Shown here in pieces: positions 8,094 through 16,920 of a DNA stretch of 63,246 bases. Positions within the stretch are counted from its first letter, which is position 1, and each line of letters begins with the position of its first letter. A program made the translations under genes and the position numbers. Origin of the DNA: an uncultured Lachnospiraceae bacterium (lineage in GTDB: Bacteria; Bacillota; Clostridia; Lachnospirales; Lachnospiraceae); assembly GCA_902781455.1 (NCBI GenBank), contig CACZJF010000011.1, positions 1 to 63,246 of the forward strand, read 5' to 3'. The notes under the pieces are model-generated. The model was not told the DNA's origin and did not search any database. It saw only the letters and a list, made by a program, of their open reading frames with translations.

Positions 8094-8831
8094 GTGAGCC
8101 ACATTCATATCGATATTACAGATTTATCCTTTTCATATGAAGAAGGCAGCCGGCTTCTGGACGGGCTGACCGTCTCGTTCCATGAACATGACGCAGTGGG
8201 TATCATCGGCGCGAACGGAGCCGGGAAATCCACTTTCCTGAAGCTGATCGTCGGGCTGGAGACTGCGCAGGCCGGCAGCATCCGGATTGAAGAGATCCCT
8301 GTAGAGAAGAAGACGCTTCCGAAGATCCGTGAGAAAATCGGGTATGTCTTCCAGGATTCTGAAACACAGCTTTTCATGACGACAGTACGCGAGGACGTTG
8401 CCTTCGCGCCTCGCAATTATTCGCTCCCGGAGGATGAGGTTGCCCGCCGTGTCGACCGCGCGCTTGATCTCGTACACATCACACATCTGGCGGACAAGCC
8501 GGTCCATAAGCTGTCAGGCGGAGAGAAGAAACTCGCGTCCATCGCGACGATCCTGTCCATGACCCCGGATATCCTGCTGATGGACGAACCTTCCATCGCG
8601 CTGGATCCCCGGAACCGGAAAAACCTGATCAGCATCCTGAATGAATTCGATCATCTGAAACTGATCGCCTCCCATGACCTTGATTTCATCTGGGATACCT
8701 GCAACCGTGTGGTTCTGATGGATCAGGGAAAAATCGTCGCCGACGGTCCGGCAGAAGAGATCCTGCGCGACGAAGCCCTCCTGACCGCTCACGGCCTGGA
8801 ACTGCCGCTCTCACTGACACGCCGCGTGTGA
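8094..8831 (+). CDS. cbiO: ECF transporter ATPase CbiO
   Basis: This ABC ATPase powers the CbiMQ metal importer. It has Walker A GANGAGKST, a Q-loop at FQDSETQLF, signature LSGGEKK, Walker B ILLMDEPS and the switch His in ASHD. The start is GTG at 8094, seven bases after GGAGG at 8082-8086. A longer open frame begins inside cbiQ but has no ribosome site. The product is 245 residues. A single CbiO implies a homodimer. Confidence 0.93.
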   Translation: MSHIHIDITDLSFSYEEGSRLLDGLTVSFHEHDAVGIIGANGAGKSTFLKLIVGLETAQAGSIRIEEIPVEKKTLPKIREKIGYVFQDSETQLFMTTVREDVAFAPRNYSLPEDEVARRVDRALDLVHITHLADKPVHKLSGGEKKLASIATILSMTPDILLMDEPSIALDPRNRKNLISILNEFDHLKLIASHDLDFIWDTCNRVVLMDQGKIVADGPAEEILRDEALLTAHGLELPLSLTRRV

Positions 8832-8859
8832 AGAATCCGTGAAGATTCCGTGCGTAAGA

Positions 8860-8888
8860 TTGTGTTCGATGCTGCAGGGTGGTACACT
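8860..8888 (+). promoter_or_regulatory. Probable promoter of the DUF4190/DUF975 pair
   Basis: TTGTGT (8860-8865) and TACACT (8883-8888) have 17-base spacing and lie about 95 bases before the TTG start of the next gene. No terminator is visible between cbiO and this site, so readthrough is also possible. Confidence 0.45.
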
Positions 8889-8983
8889 GTTTTTCAGAAA
8901 GAATCTGTATCTCTGTAAACGGATTTACAGTGATATGCCTGTATGAAGAAGCCGCACCTATCGGTGTGGTATGGAGAAAAGAA

Positions 8984-9496
8984 TTGAACGGATCAGATTA
9001 TCAGAACAACAATCATTCCGGACCGGGTGAGCCGGACGATTACAACCGCTTCAAGGCATCGATCGCAAAGCGGAACATGGCGACAGCATCCATGGTCTGC
9101 GGAATCATCGCGGTCATTTCCTTCCAGCTGTTCTTTATCAGTCTTCCGCTGGCCGGTGCAGCGATCATTCTCGCGCTGCTGTCCAGGTCAGGCAGCAAGG
9201 TCGAGGGCAGGGCGCGTGCTGCGCTCATCGCCGGCGCCTCTGCCATGGTCATCACCTGCCTGTATACATGGTACGCGGTCCGCACTGTCTATAACGACCC
9301 GCGGCTGCGTGCGCAGGTGGAACAGCTGTACAACTATTATACCGGGCAGCTCACCGGACAGCAGGAATCTGAGAGCAACGCAGCTTCCGGTGACCCGCAG
9401 CAGATTCTCAACGACATCCTTTCCGGAAAATACCGCGAGAGCAAGGGGGACGCCGATACGATTGCTGTTGCCGGGAACGGAGGCGCGATGATATGA
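8984..9496 (+). CDS. DUF4190-like two-helix membrane protein
   Basis: The preferred start is TTG at 8984, seven bases after GGAG. That gives 170 residues and avoids an unlikely upstream extension. After an Asn/Gly-rich head come RNMATASMVCGIIAV and a second hydrophobic stretch, the paired helices typical of DUF4190. A third hydrophobic run near IAGASAMVITCLYTWY precedes a soluble tail. Function is unknown. It overlaps the following DUF975 gene by four bases, so the two are co-translated and probably work together. Confidence 0.7.
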   Translation: MNGSDYQNNNHSGPGEPDDYNRFKASIAKRNMATASMVCGIIAVISFQLFFISLPLAGAAIILALLSRSGSKVEGRARAALIAGASAMVITCLYTWYAVRTVYNDPRLRAQVEQLYNYYTGQLTGQQESESNAASGDPQQILNDILSGKYRESKGDADTIAVAGNGGAMI

Positions 9497-10254
9497 CACG
9501 TTCTCTTTCCCAGATCAAGGAAGATTCGAGAAATGCCCTCGCCGGCAATTATCTGCTGTTTTTCTTCGTTCTGATTCTGACCGGCATTCTGACCGCGTTC
9601 GCGAATCAGCTGATCTCTTACCTGGCCTGGCCATTTGGCCGGGCTGGTTTTGTCCTGCTGATTCTGATCAATCTGGTTCTCGATTATCTGATCATGATCC
9701 TGGCTAAGATGCTGCAGGCCGGACAGTATTTCCTGTCCCTGAACATCAGCCGCTATATGCGCGTGTCCGTGTCCGATCTGTTCCTGGCATTTCGGTATGA
9801 AACATCGAAAGCATTCCGGATCTGCGCGGTTCTGGCCCTGATCGAAACCATATGCATCACGCCCTTTACCGTAACCATGTCAAACCTCGCCTATGCCGGC
9901 GCATTTGGCATCGGAACCGGGAAGAGTGTTCCGGTGATGTCCATTCTTCTTGCTCTGGTGTGCGCGCTCGCCGGCATGATCCTGCTTGAGACTGCGCTTG
10001 CGTTCCCCTTCAGCCAGGCCCTGTTCCTGTACATCGACCACCAGGAGTACAGCACCGCTGAATGTCTGATGAACAGCCGCAGCCTGATGTGCGGAAAGAT
10101 CCTGGAGTACTTCCGGCTCCATCTGTCCCTGGCCGGATACTTTGCCCTGAGCATCCTCAGCCTGGGATTCGGACTGATCTGGGTGCTCCCCTATCTGAAT
10201 GTCATCCGCGCGAACTACTACATGAATCTCACCGGATTATACAAACCTTATTGA
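9493..10254 (+). CDS. DUF975 family integral membrane protein
   Basis: The 253-residue protein begins with RSLSQIKEDSRNALAGNYLL, the typical DUF975 opening, and has about five or six membrane segments. LDYLIMILAKMLQAGQYFLSLNISR and MNSRSLMCGKILEYFRLHLS match the conserved pattern of a glycerophosphoryl-membrane-like fold. Function is unknown. It shares a transcript with the DUF4190 gene and ends just before a strong terminator. Confidence 0.8.
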   Translation: MTRSLSQIKEDSRNALAGNYLLFFFVLILTGILTAFANQLISYLAWPFGRAGFVLLILINLVLDYLIMILAKMLQAGQYFLSLNISRYMRVSVSDLFLAFRYETSKAFRICAVLALIETICITPFTVTMSNLAYAGAFGIGTGKSVPVMSILLALVCALAGMILLETALAFPFSQALFLYIDHQEYSTAECLMNSRSLMCGKILEYFRLHLSLAGYFALSILSLGFGLIWVLPYLNVIRANYYMNLTGLYKPY

Positions 10255-10292
10255 TGATGCAAATCTTATCAGTAAATATCATCATAGAAACA

Positions 10293-10321
10293 CCCGGCTG
10301 ATCACTCAGCCGGGCGTTTTT
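10293..10321. terminator. Bidirectional Rho-independent terminator
   Basis: Nine perfect pairs join CCCGGCTGA (10293-10301) and TCAGCCGGG (10306-10314) around TCAC, followed on the plus strand by CGTTTTTCTT. On the minus strand the hairpin is followed by TGTTTCT, so it can also serve the convergent thrH. Confidence 0.9.
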
Positions 10322-10349
10322 CTTGCTGCATATTATGATAGTTTTGAAG

Positions 10350-10955
10350 CTATGCGTTCAGCGCCGAACGGATCGCTTCCAGAAACTCCGGATATTCCTC
10401 ATAGGCAGGAATGTCCGGGTTATCCGCGATAATCTTCTCCGTGCTGCGGAACAGGAATCCGGCACGGCTTGCGCGGATCATCGCAAGGTCGTTGTAGGAG
10501 TCGCCGGCCGCGATCGTGTCAAACCCGATGGACTGCAGCGCCTTCACGGTGCTCAGCTTCGAGTTCTCGATCCGCATGCGGAACCCGTCAATCATCCCGT
10601 CTGCTCCCACTTCCAGCGTATTGCAGAACAGGGTTGGCCGTCCGAGCTTCTCCATCAGGGGAGACGCAAACTGCGTGAAGGTGTCCGAGATCAGGATCAC
10701 CTGTGTGACGGACCTCAGTTCGTCCAGGAATTCCTTCGCCCCTTCCATCGGATCAATCGTGGCAATCACGTCCTGGATCTGTTTCAGACCCAGTCCGTGC
10801 TCTCTCAGAATTCCAAGCCTCCAGTTCATCAGCTTGTTGTAATCGGGTTCATCCCGTGTAGTCCGCTTCAGTTCGTCGATTCCGGTTGCCCTGGAAAATG
10901 CGATCCAGATCTCCGGTACCAGAACGCCTTCCACGTCCAGGCATACGATATCCAT
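10350..10955 (-). CDS. thrH: Bifunctional phosphoserine phosphatase / homoserine phosphotransferase ThrH
   Basis: This is a HAD-superfamily enzyme of 201 residues. The start IVCLDVEGVLVPEIWIAF is the ThrH form of the DxDx motif, with Glu in place of the second Asp. ISDTFTQF and AAGDSYNDLAM supply HAD motifs II and IV. ThrH of Pseudomonas removes phosphate from phosphoserine and can pass it to homoserine. The ribosome site GGAG lies at the end of the SPFH gene, four bases upstream, so the two are coupled. Confidence 0.85.
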   Translation of the reverse strand: MDIVCLDVEGVLVPEIWIAFSRATGIDELKRTTRDEPDYNKLMNWRLGILREHGLGLKQIQDVIATIDPMEGAKEFLDELRSVTQVILISDTFTQFASPLMEKLGRPTLFCNTLEVGADGMIDGFRMRIENSKLSTVKALQSIGFDTIAAGDSYNDLAMIRASRAGFLFRSTEKIIADNPDIPAYEEYPEFLEAIRSALNA

Positions 10956-10959
10956 ATGT

Positions 10960-12087
10960 TTACTCCGGCTTCTTTGTCCCGCAGTTCATGCAGAATTTAC
11001 CTGCGTTGAGCGTTCCGCACTCAGGGCAGAACCACTCACCCGGCTGCTTCTGACGTGCTCCGCCTGCGGCGGGAGCCTCTGCCTGCGGCGCCTGCTGTGC
11101 CTGCTGCTGCATCTGGGCAGCATTGGTCGCGCTGGCGGTTCCCATGAATCCGCCGGCTGCGTTCATGCCCATGCCCATACCCATGAAGGCTGCGCCCGCG
11201 CCTGCCGGGTTCGATCCTGCGTTCTGCAGTCCCTGCGCGACCGCGCTTTGGACAAAGCCCTCGCGGATCGTCGGATCCTGCATCATCGCGCCCTGGTTGC
11301 GCATGTTGATCAGCTTCTGGGATTCCTCGTCATAGGAGATCGAGCCGATTCCGACGGAGATCACCTCGAGACCGCGCAGCTCTCTCCAGGTCTCATCCAG
11401 CACGTCAGCCATGTATTTGGACAGGGTCGAGCTCTTGGAAGCGACAAAGCTGATACGCTCGCCATCGGCGCTCATCTTGTTGATCGCAGCCTGCAGCGCC
11501 TCAAGGAACTCGTTCAGGTACTGCTCGTTGATGTCAGCGACATCAACCTGCGTCGCGTTGCGCGGGCAGCCGTTCGCGTAGAACAGCAGCGGATTCGTCA
11601 CCTGGATCGAGTAGGTACCGAACGCTCTCAGGAACAGCTCTGCGTTATAGAAGCTGTCAAAGTAGTTGATCGCGTTGCGGGTTCCGAACTTGATGCCCTT
11701 GATCTCCTGGGTGTTGATGAAGTAAACCTTCTGGGCCAGCGGAGAAGTTCCGTTATACTTGAATCTCTCCCAGACGTCCTTCAGGCTCGCCTTGAACTGT
11801 CCCTGGAACAGAGACGGCGCGGAAGAGTTGTCGATAATGAAGTATCCCGGCTCTGCCGTATAATCGATGATCTTTCCGCCGTCGGTCAGAATCATGAACT
11901 GATTGTCATACACATGGACGCAGGATCCGTTCGAAATGATGTCGCTGGAAGCGAATCCGCTCTTGTTCTTCAGCTTTCCCTGAGTCATGAGGGTCTGCGG
12001 CCCCATGTTGACCGGCTCCACGACCTCCAGAAACTGATCGCTGAGTGCACCTGTTACTGAACCGACTGCAGCTCTGATAATACCCAT
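10960..12087 (-). CDS. SPFH/band-7 domain protein with C-terminal zinc ribbon (YdjI-like)
   Basis: The 375-residue protein has an SPFH core over about residues 20-260, a Gly/Ala/Met/Gln-rich linker, and a four-Cys zinc ribbon at the end (WFCPECGTLNAGKFCMNCG). It resembles Bacillus YdjI, often annotated as a virion-core-like protein. Such proteins assemble at the membrane, but no enzymatic role is known. ATG at 12087 follows GGAGG. It lies between prfB and thrH on the same strand. Confidence 0.8.
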   Translation of the reverse strand: MGIIRAAVGSVTGALSDQFLEVVEPVNMGPQTLMTQGKLKNKSGFASSDIISNGSCVHVYDNQFMILTDGGKIIDYTAEPGYFIIDNSSAPSLFQGQFKASLKDVWERFKYNGTSPLAQKVYFINTQEIKGIKFGTRNAINYFDSFYNAELFLRAFGTYSIQVTNPLLFYANGCPRNATQVDVADINEQYLNEFLEALQAAINKMSADGERISFVASKSSTLSKYMADVLDETWRELRGLEVISVGIGSISYDEESQKLINMRNQGAMMQDPTIREGFVQSAVAQGLQNAGSNPAGAGAAFMGMGMGMNAAGGFMGTASATNAAQMQQQAQQAPQAEAPAAGGARQKQPGEWFCPECGTLNAGKFCMNCGTKKPE

Positions 12088-12141
12088 TTTGTACCTCCGT
12101 TATCTTAACAACTGAACTCTACTTGTACTGTTTTCTATAGG

Positions 12142-13278
12142 TTAATCAGCAGCCATCGCCTTACGGTCTGGTCTGCCGAGGGAATCCCACTTCAGATAAG
12201 CGTCGATGAAGGGGTCCAGGTCTCCGTCCATGACAGCCTGCACATTGCCGGTCTCCTGCCCGGTCCGAAGATCCTTTACCATGGTATAGGGCTGGAACAC
12301 ATAAGACCGGATCTGGCTTCCCCAGCCGATCTCCTTCACCTCGCCGCGGATGCCGGCGGCCTTCTCGCGGTTCTCTTCCATCTTCAGCATAAGCAGGCGC
12401 GCCTTGAGCATCTGCATCGCCTTGTCCTTGTTCTGGAACTGTGAACGCTCATTCTGGCAGGTCACGACAATTCCTGTCGGAAAATGCGTGATGCGGATCG
12501 CGGAAGATGTCTTGTTGATGTGCTGGCCGCCCGCGCCGCTGGATCTGTAGGTATCGATCCGGATGTCCTCATCCTTTACTTCGATGTCCACGTCCTCTTC
12601 GATATCCGGCATGACGTCGCACGACACAAAGGAAGTCTGGCGCTTGCCTGCCGCGTTGAAGGGAGAGATTCTCACCAGACGATGAATCCCCATCTCACTC
12701 TTCAGAAGGCCGTACGCATTTTCCCCGTTCACCTGGAACGTGATCGACTTGATGCCTGCTTCGTCTCCATCCAGAGAATCCAGGATCTCCATGGAGAGTC
12801 CCTTCTTGTCGATCCATCTGGAATACATGCGGTAAAGCATGCCGCACCAGTCACAGGCCTCTGTTCCGCCCGCGCCGGAATGGAGCGTGACGATCGCGTC
12901 ATTGGCATCATAGGGACCGGACAGGAGGGTGCGGATCCGCATGGACTCGAACTCTTCCGTAAACTGATCCATATCGCTTCTGATATCCGGGAGGACTGAC
13001 TCGTCATCGTCCTCGTTCGCCATATCGATCATCATCAATGTTTCTTCATAGAGATTCTCGAGCTTCTTAAACGCGTCGATCCCGTTTCTGAGGGAGCCCA
13101 GTTCCTTCTGAAGCTTCTGCGCCTTCTCCGGATTCTCCCAGAACCCAGGCTCGGCCATCGTGCGCTCAAGCTCTTCGATTCTCTTCTCCTTATTGTCAAG
13201 GTCCAGGGAGGAGCGCATCTGCTGCATGGGCTCCTCATAGGTTTTCATCTGGGCCTTCAGTTCATCTAATTCAAGCAT
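12142..13278 (-). CDS. prfB: Peptide chain release factor 2
   Basis: RF2 releases peptides at UGA and UAA codons. The 378-residue protein has the stop-recognition tripeptide SPF (in RISPFNAAGKR) and the catalytic GGQ in SSGAGGQHINKTSSA. The frame is continuous from MLELDELK through RSSLDLDNKEKRIEEL. At the position where many bacteria carry the CTTTGAC programmed frameshift, the sequence reads CTGGACCTTGAC. It is therefore made without frameshifting. It follows secA by 83 bases. Confidence 0.95.
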   Translation of the reverse strand: MLELDELKAQMKTYEEPMQQMRSSLDLDNKEKRIEELERTMAEPGFWENPEKAQKLQKELGSLRNGIDAFKKLENLYEETLMMIDMANEDDDESVLPDIRSDMDQFTEEFESMRIRTLLSGPYDANDAIVTLHSGAGGTEACDWCGMLYRMYSRWIDKKGLSMEILDSLDGDEAGIKSITFQVNGENAYGLLKSEMGIHRLVRISPFNAAGKRQTSFVSCDVMPDIEEDVDIEVKDEDIRIDTYRSSGAGGQHINKTSSAIRITHFPTGIVVTCQNERSQFQNKDKAMQMLKARLLMLKMEENREKAAGIRGEVKEIGWGSQIRSYVFQPYTMVKDLRTGQETGNVQAVMDGDLDPFIDAYLKWDSLGRPDRKAMAAD

Positions 13279-13361
13279 ATCTTCTTTCCTGCCTCATCTG
13301 TGTTCCTGAGAATCTGCACAGACTGTCCGAATCGCCGCGCGGAGCAGCTTTACAGGACATG

Positions 13362-15941
13362 TCACTTTGCCTGATCCAGCTTCATATGGCACTGCTTGTA
13401 CTTCTTGCCGCTTCCGCAATAGCACAGATCGTTCGGATAGATCTTCTTCTGTTCTCTTCTCTTCGGCGCGCGCACCGCGGTCTCGTCACGGTTCGTGCCC
13501 GTTACCTTCGCGACCTCCTCACGCTCTACCTTCTCCTCCACCTTGACATGGTACATCGTCTTCAGGGTGTCTTCCTGGATGGCACTCGTCATGGCATTGA
13601 ACATGTCGTAGCCTTCCATCTTGTACATCACCTTCGGATCCTTCTGGCCATAGGCAGCCAGACCGATGCCCTGCCGCAGCTGGTCCATATCGTCGATATG
13701 GTTCATCCAGTGACGGTCAACGGAGCGAAGCAGGAAGACACGCTCAATCTCACGTACATCCGCGCCGGCTTCTGTCAGCTCTGCTTCCTTCTGCTCATAC
13801 AGCGTAAGCGCCTGGGCCGTCAGCTTCTCCTTAAGCTGCGCGGAAGACATGTCCTTGACATCCTCCTCCGTGATCACCGGGAACGGGAAGATCGGACGCA
13901 GGTAATCATTCAGCGCGCGCAGATCCCAGCCGTCGGACTCACTTTCACCGGCCGCTGCCAGATCCACATAAGAGTTGATCGTATCGCCGATCATGCCGAT
14001 GATGGACTCGCGCATGTTCTCGCCGTCCAGCACCTTGCGCCGCTCAGCGTAGATGATCTCTCTCTGCTCGTTGTTGACCTGGTCGTATTCGAGCAGGTTC
14101 TTTCTGATGCCAAAGTTGTTCGACTCGATCTTCTTCTGTGCTCTCTCAATCGCAGAAGACAGCATCTTGTGCTGGATCCGCTCTCCCTCCTGCACGCCCA
14201 GTGTCTTGAAGGTCGACATCATCTTGTCCGAACCGAACAGACGCATCAGGTCGTCCTCAAGGGAAATGTAGAACTGGGACTCACCCGGATCTCCCTGACG
14301 TCCGGAACGTCCACGCAGCTGATTGTCGATACGGCGGGACTCATGCCGCTCGGTACCGATGATCTTCAGGCCGCCGGCCGCTCTCGCTTCGTCGTCCAGC
14401 TTGATATCCGTACCACGGCCGGCCATGTTCGTCGCGATGGTAACCGCTCCGTGTACACCGGCGTCCTTGACGATCTCCGCTTCCAGCTCATGGAACTTCG
14501 CGTTCAGGACATTGTGCTGGATGCCTTCCCTGCGCAGCATCCCGGACAGAAGCTCCGATACATCGATGGTAATCGTACCGACCAGCACCGGCTGCTGCTT
14601 TTCATGCGCTTCCTTGACCGCCTCGACGACAGCACGGTACTTCTCTTTCTTCGTCATGTAGACGGCATCGTCCAGATCCTTCCTGGCCACAGGCTTGTTC
14701 GTCGGAATCTCGATGACGTCCATGCCGTAGATATCTCTGAATTCCTGCTCTTCAGTCAGAGCCGTACCGGTCATGCCGCACTTCTTCTGGTACTTGTTGA
14801 AGAAATTCTGGAAGGTGATCGTCGCAAGGGTCTTGGACTCTCTCTTGATCTTGACGTGCTCCTTCGCCTCAATCGCCTGATGCAGGCCGTCGGAATAGCG
14901 TCTGCCGGGCATGATACGTCCCGTGAACTCGTCAACGATCAGCACTTCATCGTCCTTGACCACGTAATCCTGATCACGGTGCATCAGATTGTGCGCCCTC
15001 AGGGCAAGGATAATATTGTTCTGGATCTCAATATTCTCCGGATCGGAGAGGTTCTCGATCTGGAAGAAGCGCTCACACTTCGCGATACCCTGCTCCGTCA
15101 GCGTGACCACCTTGTCCTTTTCATTGACAATGAAATCACCTGTTTCCGTGATCTCTTCTCCCATGAGGGCAGTCATCTTCGTGACTTCGCCGCTCGCTTC
15201 ACCCTTCTTGAGCTGCCTTGCGAGAATGTCGCAGGTCTCATAGAGCTTTGTGGACTTTCCGCTCTGTCCGGAAATGATCAGCGGGGTTCTCGCTTCATCG
15301 ATCAGGACCGAGTCGACCTCGTCGATGATGGCGTATACAAGGTCACGCTGCACCAGCTTCTCCTTGTAAATGACCATGTTGTCACGCAGGTAGTCGAAGC
15401 CGTCTTCGTTATTCGTAATGTAGGTAATGTCCTTCGCGTATTCTGCTCTTCTCTCATCCGACTCCATCGAGTTCTGGATGCAGCCGCAGGTCAGGCCAAG
15501 GAATTCATGCACCGGTCCCATCCAGTCCCGGTCACGCTTTGCCAGGTAGTCATTGACCGTGACGATGTGAACACCTTCACCCGTGAGTGCGTTCAGATAT
15601 GCGGGCAGCGTCGACACAAGTGTCTTACCTTCACCGGTACGCATCTCAGCGATACGTCCCTGATGGAGAATGATGCCGCCGATCACCTGCACCCGGTACG
15701 GTTTCAGGCCGATGACTCTCCAGGCAGCCTCCCGGACCGTCGCGAATGCTTCCGGAAGAAGGTCGTCCAGACTCTCGCCGTCCTGGTATCTCTTCTTGAA
15801 TTCATCGGTCTTGGCTCTCAGCTGTTCGTCCGTAAGCTTCGAATAGCTGTCCTCCATACCCATGATCTTCTGTACAATTGGCTCTATCTTTTTCAGCTCG
15901 CGCTGTGAATGCGTGCCGAAAACTTTTTCCATAAATCCCAT
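13362..15941 (-). CDS. secA: Preprotein translocase ATPase SecA
   Basis: SecA drives protein export through SecYEG. The 859-residue protein has [19 protein letters not shown] (Walker A), [20 protein letters not shown] (Walker B region), [12 protein letters not shown] and [12 protein letters not shown] helicase motifs. It ends in a SEC-C zinc motif [14 protein letters not shown] long frame on the opposite strand is only its shadow. A sigma-A promoter lies at 15981-16009. Confidence 0.98.
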   Translation of the reverse strand: MGFMEKVFGTHSQRELKKIEPIVQKIMGMEDSYSKLTDEQLRAKTDEFKKRYQDGESLDDLLPEAFATVREAAWRVIGLKPYRVQVIGGIILHQGRIAEMRTGEGKTLVSTLPAYLNALTGEGVHIVTVNDYLAKRDRDWMGPVHEFLGLTCGCIQNSMESDERRAEYAKDITYITNNEDGFDYLRDNMVIYKEKLVQRDLVYAIIDEVDSVLIDEARTPLIISGQSGKSTKLYETCDILARQLKKGEASGEVTKMTALMGEEITETGDFIVNEKDKVVTLTEQGIAKCERFFQIENLSDPENIEIQNNIILALRAHNLMHRDQDYVVKDDEVLIVDEFTGRIMPGRRYSDGLHQAIEAKEHVKIKRESKTLATITFQNFFNKYQKKCGMTGTALTEEQEFRDIYGMDVIEIPTNKPVARKDLDDAVYMTKKEKYRAVVEAVKEAHEKQQPVLVGTITIDVSELLSGMLRREGIQHNVLNAKFHELEAEIVKDAGVHGAVTIATNMAGRGTDIKLDDEARAAGGLKIIGTERHESRRIDNQLRGRSGRQGDPGESQFYISLEDDLMRLFGSDKMMSTFKTLGVQEGERIQHKMLSSAIERAQKKIESNNFGIRKNLLEYDQVNNEQREIIYAERRKVLDGENMRESIIGMIGDTINSYVDLAAAGESESDGWDLRALNDYLRPIFPFPVITEEDVKDMSSAQLKEKLTAQALTLYEQKEAELTEAGADVREIERVFLLRSVDRHWMNHIDDMDQLRQGIGLAAYGQKDPKVMYKMEGYDMFNAMTSAIQEDTLKTMYHVKVEEKVEREEVAKVTGTNRDETAVRAPKRREQKKIYPNDLCYCGSGKKYKQCHMKLDQAK

Positions 15942-15980
15942 CTGAATCTGCTCCTTTGCAGGTATGAAATAATCAGAGTG

Positions 15981-16009
15981 ATTTTATCACGAGTAAAGGG
16001 CTGTGACAA
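15981..16009 (-). promoter_or_regulatory. Promoter of secA-prfB
   Basis: TTGTCA (16009-16004) and TAAAAT (15986-15981) have 17-base spacing, followed by an AAAGGAG site just before the secA ATG. Confidence 0.65.
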
Positions 16010-16039
16010 GGCTTGCTGCTTTCATCCCGCCGCTCTCAC

Positions 16040-16067
16040 AAAAGCTCCCCGGGAAACCCCGGGGAGC
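16040..16067 (-). terminator. Terminator of hpf
   Basis: GCTCCCCGGG and its complement form a nine- to ten-pair GC-rich stem with one unpaired base. It is followed on the minus strand by TTTTGTG. It separates hpf from the secA promoter. Confidence 0.8.
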
Positions 16068-16104
16068 AGTCAGATCAATCAATATTCATCAATACCTGCG
16101 GCAG

Positions 16105-16629
16105 TTATACTTCCGGCTCAATCAGGCCGTATGTTCCGCCCTTTCTCTTATAGACGACATTCACCTGGTCATTCTCCGCATTGCGGAAGACGTAGAAGGA
16201 ATGTCCCAGAAGTTCCATCTGCACACAGGCATCTTCCGGATACATCGGCTTGATGTCAAACTGCTTCGTACGCACGATCTGGATGTCATCTACATCCTCT
16301 GTCTCATACTCCAGGAACTCTCTCTTGAAGCTGCCGTCCTGATGGCGGTCCACCAGTTTCTGTTTATACTTGCGCAGCTGTCTCTCTATGACCTCTTCGA
16401 CCAGATCAATGGAAACGTACATATCGTTCGATACCTGCTCGGAACGGATCACATTTCCTTTCAGCGGGATCGTCACCTCAATCTTCTGACGGTCTTTCTC
16501 GACGCTCATGGTAACGATGATCTTTGTTTCGGGCGTGAAGTAACGCTCCAGTTTTCCAAGTTTGTCGATAACTGCCTTCCGCATGGAATCAGTTACTTCC
16601 AGGTTCTTTCCGCTGATCGTAAATTTCAT
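16105..16629 (-). CDS. hpf: Ribosome hibernation promoting factor, long form
   Basis: Long-form HPF dimerises 70S ribosomes into inactive 100S particles in stationary phase. The 174-residue protein starts MKFTISGKNLEVTDSMRKAV, the S30AE fold. After a linker comes the C-terminal dimerisation domain with KPMYPEDACVQMELLGHSF and FRNAENDQVNVVYKRKGGTYGLIEPEV. It is monocistronic, with its own promoter (16704-16732) and terminator (16040-16067). Confidence 0.96.
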   Translation of the reverse strand: MKFTISGKNLEVTDSMRKAVIDKLGKLERYFTPETKIIVTMSVEKDRQKIEVTIPLKGNVIRSEQVSNDMYVSIDLVEEVIERQLRKYKQKLVDRHQDGSFKREFLEYETEDVDDIQIVRTKQFDIKPMYPEDACVQMELLGHSFYVFRNAENDQVNVVYKRKGGTYGLIEPEV

Positions 16630-16703
16630 ATGCAGTACCTCCTGTTGAAGGATCGATGTTGACGGGTTCTTGCACTTTTACAGCTTCCGCCGTTGTTGAT
16701 ACA

Positions 16704-16732
16704 AGTATAGCACAGTTATCGAATACGAACAA
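16704..16732 (-). promoter_or_regulatory. Promoter of hpf
   Basis: TTGTTC (16732-16727) and TATACT (16709-16704) are separated by 17 bases. The leader is about 70 bases and ends in AGGAGG. Confidence 0.7.
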
Positions 16733-16801
16733 CGCAAATTCTGTAAAAGGAGCTGTGTCCTGGATGGATCGTAATTCATCTGCAGGCAGAGGCCGCCGCA
16801 C

Positions 16802-16866
16802 AGAAGAGCCAGGCTTCCTTCACTCCGCCCCCCAAAAAGTCTGCGTTCAGGAACCCTGGCTCTTCT
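16802..16866. repeat. 65-base inverted repeat in the hpf/hisA intergenic region
   Basis: AGAAGAGCCAGG (16802-16813) pairs perfectly with CCTGGCTCTTCT (16855-16866). After one mismatch five further pairs follow (815-819 with 849-853), leaving a 29-base loop. There is no T-run on either side, so it is not a standard terminator. It could be a REP-like element or a small structured RNA. Confidence 0.6.
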
Positions 16867-16893
16867 TCAGAGGACGGCTGTCACCTATAATCC

Positions 16894-16911
16894 AAAAACG
16901 CCAACGGCGTT
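16894..16911 (-). terminator. Short terminator-like hairpin after hisA
   Basis: AACGCC and GGCGTT flank GTT and are followed by TTT on the minus strand, ten bases past the hisA stop. The stem is only six pairs long. Confidence 0.5.
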
Positions 16912-16920
16912 CTTGCCGCA

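Noticed and set aside
13359-15908. 849-residue open frame on the plus strand opposite secA
   Set aside because: It is the exact antisense shadow of secA, lacks a ribosome site and shows no family motif.
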